Shown: piece by piece, positions 58,208 to 64,000 of the stretch | Layout: every line of letters begins with the position of its first letter | How positions within the stretch are numbered: position 1 is the stretch's first letter | Assembly: GCF_000801105.2 (NCBI RefSeq) | Contig: NC_079515.1 | Location: 16,446,307-16,510,306, forward strand | Origin: Raphanus sativus | Lineage: Eukaryota > Streptophyta > Magnoliopsida > Brassicales > Brassicaceae | DNA: 64,000 nucleotides | Direction: 5' to 3' | Made by a program: the position numbers and the translations under genes | Notes under the pieces: generated by a model | The model's database searches: none | Told to the model about the DNA's origin: nothing | The model's input: only the letters and a program-made list of their open reading frames with translations

Positions 58208-58384
58208 TTACACATGCACTTCTTCTTTCTTTCCTTTTTCTTTTTCTTTTATATTTCCATCAGAAATCATGAAAACATTTAGTTCCGTGACGAGCTTTGC
58301 ATAGATTGAAACGAATGAATCAAAGTAAGTCATGTTAGATTGAAGAGCAGAGTAGTCTATCTTATCATTTTCGAAGCCATCCCA
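58208..58384 (-). pseudogene. Isolated terminal exon of an unknown gene
   Basis: Minus strand: splice acceptor TTTTCACAG at 58393-58385, then an open 58-codon exon ending in TAA (58208-58210). It reads WDGFENDKIDYSALQSNMTY, then FDSFVSIYAKLVTELNVF and MISDGNIKEKEKGKKEE. The sequence is compositionally ordinary protein with a charged tail and no lesion. No upstream exon is visible within the next kilobase, so it is either a captured or duplicated gene end or the last exon after a long intron. Family not recognised. Confidence 0.45.
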
Positions 58385-58498
58385 CTGTGAAAATTAAGAA
58401 ACAGAGAATACACAGAACCATCGGAGAAGATAAACAGTAAACGTTATGTTGTACTATTCTATTTGATAAACATAGAATAGAAATAGTTTCTTAGTGTT

Positions 58499-58595
58499 TC
58501 CTCCTCTTTCCCCTTCCCTTCCCCTCCTTCACGGCCCCCTTCCCCCTTCCCTCCTTCGTGGCGCCCCTCCCCAACCCCCCCTCCTTCCCCTTTGC
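58499..58595. repeat. C/T-rich low-complexity tract
   Basis: About 97 bases, nearly all C and T on the plus strand with runs of up to seven C. Polypurine with G runs on the other strand. Confidence 0.9.
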
Positions 58596-58849
58596 CAGGC
58601 ATGACATCACTGTCATTTTTTCTTAATCTATAACTGATTTACATTGTGATGTTTTAATGTATTAAGTTGTCTATACTATTTATTTACTCTATATAGTACA
58701 GTATAATATGTTAGTTATGCATAACTGTTAACTGACTACACAACTGTTTGGTTATATACGGGTGTGCCAATTGGGATCCCCTTATGGTTCGAAGTAGTTT
58801 CATGTGGTTCTTCTACCAGCAGATAACACACTCGTCAACCACATAATGG

Positions 58850-59815
58850 GTTAGAGTTTACGCTCTAGGGTTTGGGTTTAGAGTTTGGGTTTAGGGTATA
58901 TGGTTTGGGTTTAGGGTTTAGAATTTTGGTTTAGGGATTAGGATTTGAGTTTAGGATATATGGATTTGTGTTTGTTTGTTTGTTTGTCTTTGCCTATACT
59001 ATATGATATTTGTAAATAGTATAGAACAAATTATGGTATGGGTTTAGAATTTAGGTTTTGGTTTATAGTTTGAGTTTAGGGTATATAGTTTTGGTTTGAG
59101 TTTAGCGTTTAGAATTTTGGTTTAGAATTTAGGATTTGAGTTTAGGGTATATGGATTTGTGTTTGTTTGTTTTTCTTTTTCTTTGTCTGTACTATAGGAT
59201 ATTTGTAAATAGTATAGAACAAATTATGGTATGAGTTTAGAGTTTAGGTTTTAGGTTTATAGTTCGGGTTTAGGGTATATGGTTTGAGTTTAGGGTTTAG
59301 GGTTTGAGTTTAGGGTTTAGAATTTTGGTTTAAGATTTAGGATTTGGGTTTAGGGTATATGGATTTGGGTTTAAGGTTTAGGATTTGGGTTTAGGGTATA
59401 TGGTTTGGGCTTAGGTTTAAGATTTCAGTTTAGGGTTTAGGATTTGAATTTAGGGTATATGGGTTTGTGTTTGTTATTTTTTGTTTTTGCCTATAGTATA
59501 TGATATTTGTAAATAGTATAGAATAAATTATGGTATTGGTTTAGAGTTTAGATTTTGGATTTAGAGTTTAGATTTTGGATATATGGTTTGGGTTTACGAT
59601 TTGAGTTTAGGGTTTAGAATTTGGGATTAGGGTATATGGATTTGGGTTTAAAGTTTGGGTTTATGGTATATGGTTTGGGTTTAGGATTTAAAATTTGGGT
59701 TTAGGATTTAGAATTTTGAGTTTAGGGTATATGGATTTGTGTTTGTTTGTTTGTATTTACCTATTTTATTGTAAATTGTATAGAATAAATTATTGTATAG
59801 TATTATGGTTTATGT
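58850..59815. repeat. Degenerate telomere-like array with a recurring AT unit
   Basis: Dozens of ggtttaggg / gggtttaga variants. An embedded unit begins tatatggatttgtgtttgtt and runs to aaatagtatagaa(c/t)aaat. It recurs at about 58957, 59149, 59457 and 59729, at uneven spacing (192, 308, 272). Not a true telomere: the heptamer is rarely perfect. Confidence 0.85.
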
Positions 59816-60221
59816 ATTTTTTCGTGTATTCCATACTATGTTATAATATGTAAAGTATAGTCATTTTATGGATGAAACATAACTTCGTAATTAGTTGATT
59901 TCTTTGTCTGGAATATACTATATGGTAAATAGTATAGTATCAAATCTTTCGTTGTAGAGTGCCAAAATCAAACGCATGCGCTTGGAAGGAGATTTTAGTC
60001 AGATTTTGGTACAAATTGTCCCATCCATCGCTTGCATCTGTAGCATGGCTATATTCTTATTTTTTCCCTCCCTTATGAATATACAGCAAAATCACCTTTC
60101 AATTTTATACTTTTATTAAAGTTTAGTGGACCTGAAATCATAACAAATTAATATGAAAAATGGGTTTGCTTTGTCTTCGATCAGTTTAATCCATGCTATT
60201 GGGGTTGACGTATTAGACATA
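59816..60221. other. Spacer after the repeat array
   Basis: Contains further tatactat / atagtata words related to the array's unit; otherwise nothing recognised. Confidence 0.45.
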
Positions 60222-61365
60222 CTAGAACTATTCCCGAGCTACGCCCGGGTTGTTTTGCAATTTTAATGTAGTAAATTCTTTTAGCATTTATATTTGAATG
60301 TATCTGTATTAATGGTATCAATTATAGAAACAAAAATCCTCAGATAATAAAAAAAAAACTTATTTCTGTCCAACAAATTTAAAATAATCAGAACTCAAAA
60401 TTTCTTATTATGAGCTAATCATTCTTTTATTTTTAGGTTGTTATGAAAACTATTTTGATTTAGGTTGTTATGAAAAACTACTTTTAAATTGGCTACTAAT
60501 TTAAACTTTTGAAATCTCCATTTGTCAACAAAAGATAACTTTTTATTTAAGCTATTGAAAATTATATCTATTTTGCATTTGTCCTTGGATTTTCATTATA
60601 TAACTCAAGTGTCTATATCGATTCGTTTTTATTAGCTTTAAGAAAGTGGTGGAATTAAGAATAGTTGAAATCACAGTGTGAAGTGTGAGTCGTAGAATTA
60701 TTTCATTATTTTCTTTGCCATGCAAGAATGAAAATCAGAAAAATATCCAGCATCATTGTAATATTTTGCAACATATATTTTGTATGTTTCTTCTCCAATG
60801 GATCCATTTCACTGATTTTTATATTGAAAGCATGTAGTATATGTAGAGAAAATTCTTTAAAAAAAACTGGATTTAAAAAACTTCATCAAGTAGTTTATTA
60901 ATGTGTCAGATAAAATAAACTTTTCTTAGTTCAGGTTGTAGAAAACAACAGCCGTAAAAGGAAACATACGTAGTCCTAGATCCTCAGTTTTCGCGTATGG
61001 TAGCGACCTAGACAAATTAGGCTGATGAGTGAGACGGTGGACCTGAATAGCATTTAGTAAAATAGTTTCATATCCACCACTGTTTTATAGAAATAATTGT
61101 TTAGAAACAACTACTTAAACAAACATTTTTAGTATCATCGTTATGTTTCATAAGAATGAAAACGTTGAAAGACCAACACAATCATACTTTTTGCTAAAAA
61201 TACAATTATGGAAGACTAAACTAAGATCTGAGATGATGAAAAAGTAAATCTAACGTAGATTAGTTGAGAGCTATGACAAATCTGGGCACAGACAAATACG
61301 CAGAGGGGAGTGTGGCGAACTGGCCAGTGTAGATACCATCAGGATCAAGATGTCCAACGTTAAGC

Positions 61366-61534
61366 TAAATGGAGAAGTGATCCTTTAAGGTGATCAATTT
61401 GTTTGTGGCTAAGCTGCTAATTACAACCTGACAACAAAAGAATCAGCTTAGAAAATAAGATAGCAAGCTAAAGATTAATCAAAACATTATGGGAAGATAA
61501 ATGGAGAAGTGATCCTTTAAGTTGATCAATTTGT
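61366..61534. repeat. Short direct repeat, 132-bp period
   Basis: taaatggagaagtgatcctt and the following ~17 bases occur at 61366 and 61498 with one difference. Confidence 0.85.
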
Positions 61535-61834
61535 CTGTTACGACTCATTTTTTGCATGATTCTAGCTTTGAAAACTAATATGATCCTTAGGTGCTAAAAT
61601 ATTCCGACTCTCATTCTCAATTTCTCTGCTGGTATTGGCGCAACTGATTAATAGTGAGTTGCAAAATAAGTTAGTTTTTTTTGTACAAAGTTTAACACTT
61701 CTAAATCATGCCATGTGACAACAGCTGACTGTGAAACTACGATGACCATGACAAAGAACATTACCTAGATATTCTGAGATTGAAGATCTCAGTGGCGTTT
61801 TCCACCTTACTTAAACTCCATGTGAAAAGCATAA

Positions 61835-61869
<35 letters not shown>
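61835..61869. repeat. (TA)n microsatellite
   Basis: About 17 TA units inside the Helitron. Confidence 0.9.
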
Positions 61870-61871
<2 letters not shown>

Positions 61872-63174
61872 TACGAAGCATGTGTTTTTCCAGTGTCATT
61901 AACCTCCAAAAACCTGTAGATCATTTATGCATCAGCGCAATGCTCCGCCTTTGAAAAGTAACAAAAGTTACAATCAAACCTACTGAGTTCATAGATAGCT
62001 AATTCTTTCATCACGTGTTTGAAAGTGTTGAGACAATGCACAATTACATAAGGGAAACGATTTATAGAACAATCTATGCAAGCAACTAAATAGCTCAGAA
62101 AGAAAAAAGAAAAAGAGTAAGATGAGCCAAAGCACAGATTAGTTGGACTTATTGGTTTCAAACTAAATAAATAAATTCACACTCCATACAAAAAAAAATC
62201 TAACTCTAAACAAAGGAAAGATAGCTAAAGTACGCATCTTCTGTTAACCTTTATCGTAGATGATAAAAATCACAAAATTGCTGTAAAAAATATATAAAAA
62301 TCACAAAATTGATATCAAAACTTAACACAAACCAACGCAAGAGAAGTCATTTACGGAATCATAATACTATAAAGAAACAATAATAATTCAAAGAAACCTT
62401 TTCTAAACCATTTTCAGATATTGGTGTTGAGAAATTACCGTTAAACCAACTCCACGATGAATCTCATAAGTATTAAGGGTAATGAAAGAGCCTTCCGTTT
62501 CGCTTTGAAGCATTCCCGGGGGAAAGTGACATTCCCAAGCTGAGATCAAGCTTGTCATGGCCACCTTAATTAAAGAAATAAAACAACAAACAAAATCAGA
62601 AGCTGTTTTATAGATTGACTATGAAAGTATACATTCTAGATTATGTTACGTTACCTTGGTTACTGGTCTCAAATTTTTGGTTAAAGACACAAACCTGTTC
62701 GTCGGTGATGAGAATCTCCAGTCCAATAGAGCTCCCTCCTTTGCTGCATTTTTCGCCTCCAAGAAATGTATGAGTCGGAATCGTAACTCGGATCGAGATA
62801 GACTTCGTGAGATGTGAAATACAAAGCGACATGAGATGTGAATTAAGAGGGAATTAAAGCAAATGGTTGTTGATTGCAGAGGAGGATGGGTAACAGAGAT
62901 TGAAAGAAGATGAAACGGAGATTGATCGTAGATCGATTATTTTAGGTAATTAAGATTTGTCAAGTATTTTTCATATGGGTCGTACATGAGACTCATAGAG
63001 TTGATTTCAGGAAAATTAAGAGCCCAAGTGTAGGAGGCCCGAGTTTTTTTAGAATCGCCCAAGCAGAGATGAGGTGGCAAAATGAAATGTTCTGATAGGT
63101 GGATTTAATTAAACGACGTGGACAGTCCCATAGAGCTTCGTATTGCACTTTTAGTAGTGTAATAATAATAGATA

Positions 63175-63909
63175 CTAGGTGACCGGCCCGCACCCTGTGC
63201 GGACATTGTACAGTTTCAAATTACAGACAAAATAGTGCTCAGGTTTCGAAGTAACGGATTTTATATCATAATACCACCGTCTTTGAGATAAAGCATCAGG
63301 TACAGTAAAAATGATGGTACTCAATATTTTAAAAGAACAAGATGGAACAAAGTAACTTCAGTATCAAGAGGTAGTTATTGTGTGTATGTATAATTGCAAC
63401 GTCCCAAAATAATTTATGTGTTTAAGAAGATATTTTTTTCCAAATCTGGAATTAATAGTGTATAGTTAGATAAGTAACATATTTTACATTATCACTAATT
63501 AGAATTGGATGGTATATATGTTGTAATTATTTATTTTAGATTAAAATTATTTTATGCATAAATTTGACTCGTAAAATTTATGTAGACATATTAAAAGAAA
63601 AGATAATAAAACTAAAAATATTATCCAAAAATTCTATAAAGTATGAAGTACAATTCTCGATAAAGAAAACAACTTCAATGAAGAGTATTAAATAATGATG
63701 CCAAAAGATGAATTTTTTTGACAATTTTAAAACCGTCACAAAAGAGTAAATCATAAACACTAAACAATATACTCTAAACCCTTGGACAAAGTTTAAACCC
63801 TTGGGTAAAAATCCAAACACTAAACCCTAAATTTTTGGATATACCCTAAACCATTGGATAAATCCTAAACACTAAACTGTAAACCCTTGGGTATACCCAA
63901 AACACTAAA

Positions 63910-63969
<60 letters not shown>

Positions 63970-64000
63970 GTGAATTACCAAATAACAATAGTTTTCCAAT
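63175..64000 (-). mobile_element. 3' end of another Helitron, 5' end not found
   Basis: CTAG (63175-63178) after A (63174), then GTGACCGGCC and a 6-bp hairpin CCGCAC-CCT-GTGCGG (63188-63202): a minus-oriented Helitron 3' terminus directly abutting the previous element with two host bases between. No convincing 5' terminus up to base 64000, so the right border is unknown. Confidence 0.55.
63735..63966. repeat. Telomere-like aaaccct words and terminal (CT)n
   Basis: Repeated taaacccttgga / ctaaaccctaaa variants resemble the interior of the MULE at 35053-35766, possibly a second, partial copy. They are followed by about 27 CT units (63912-63966). Confidence 0.7.

Larger units (their letters stand above)
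61260..62832 (-). pseudogene. Multi-exon captured gene fragment of unknown family
   Basis: Exons readable on the minus strand are as follows. ATG 62832 with MSLCISHLTKSISIRVTIPT and GGSSIGLEILITDEQ, ending at a CAG|GTTTGT donor. About 62566-62442 with [18 protein letters not shown] then [22 protein letters not shown] and GT bordered. About 61798-61764 (ENATEIFNLRIS, AG and GT bordered). About 61370-61265 (GHLDPDGIYTGQFATLPSAY). Several introns are retained, so it was copied as genomic DNA, the Helitron mode of capture. The family is not recognised, and exon linkage is inferred from order and splice phase only. Confidence 0.45.
60222..63172 (-). mobile_element. Helitron, about 2.95 kb, minus orientation, with captured exons
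   Basis: The minus-strand 3' end has CCCGGGCGTAGCTCGGG followed by AATAGTTCTAG (CTAG at 60222-60225) after host A (60221). The candidate 5' end is TCTATTATTATTACACTACT (from 63172) next to host T (63173). Several exon-like pieces of one minus-strand gene lie inside. The 5' end is less canonical than in the other copies. Confidence 0.6.

Noticed and set aside
1..64000. Organellar or bacterial operon, tRNA or rRNA genes
   Set aside because: No operon structure or ribosome-binding-site spacing, and no cloverleaf or rRNA signature noticed; a tRNA scan was not possible by eye, so a single tRNA could have been missed.

Overview
The window is nuclear DNA from a Brassicaceae plant, most likely a Brassica or Raphanus relative. 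The evidence is AT-rich spacers, spliced genes with GT-AG introns, and crucifer-type transposons (Ty1/copia, Athila, Ta11-like LINEs, Helitrons ending in a hairpin plus CTAG, CACTA, MULE, hAT, Stowaway and Emigrant-like elements). A short run of low-copy genes matches, from memory, the Arabidopsis order At1g29050-At1g29060-At1g29070-At1g29080/90: a TBL38-like exon (831-1171, minus), a complete four-exon Bet1/Sft1-type SNARE gene (21070-22193, plus), a broken plastid ribosomal protein L34 gene (22729-23190, plus) and a broken papain-family protease gene (36061-36520, minus). Only the SNARE gene looks intact.

1-21 kb: the TBL38 exon, with a 1.3-kb retroposon in its promoter; two minus-strand Helitrons (3160-4754, 5449-6203); two 5'-truncated LINE insertions with 17-bp target-site duplications (TSDs) (6885-7783, 10908-11500); a short SINE-like insertion (12091-12245); and a nearly full-length LINE (13381 to about 20740, minus) with ORF1 open and ORF2 broken by one stop codon.

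21-36 kb: the SNARE gene and L34 remnant, then a 4.1-kb copia element (23333-27473) with a 5-bp TSD and a deleted RNase H region, then a 5.2-kb copia element (28614-33773) whose LTRs are identical over 164 bp. The second copia interrupts a gene I do not recognise. Two gypsy-type gag starts follow, arranged head to head (34.1-35.0 kb), then a MULE with a 9-bp TSD (35053-35766).

36-54 kb: the papain remnant, Athila LTR and gag remnants, a hAT element (8-bp TSD), Helitrons at 39378-42500 and 42961-44552, and a decayed copia gag/protease split by a 6.65-kb CACTA element (47444-54097, TSD TGT) that itself contains a 3.5-kb Helitron (47596-51085).

54-64 kb: a 100-N assembly gap inside a CT microsatellite, more Helitrons (about 56160-57110, 60222-63172, and one starting at 63175), an isolated terminal exon of an unknown gene (58208-58384), and a degenerate telomere-like repeat array (58850-59745).

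I see no cellular pathway or gene cluster beyond this. The most informative structures are insertions whose exact boundaries, order and pre-insertion target sites can be read directly. All alignments, duplication lengths and divergence counts were done by eye, and family names come from recalled family features, not from a database search.
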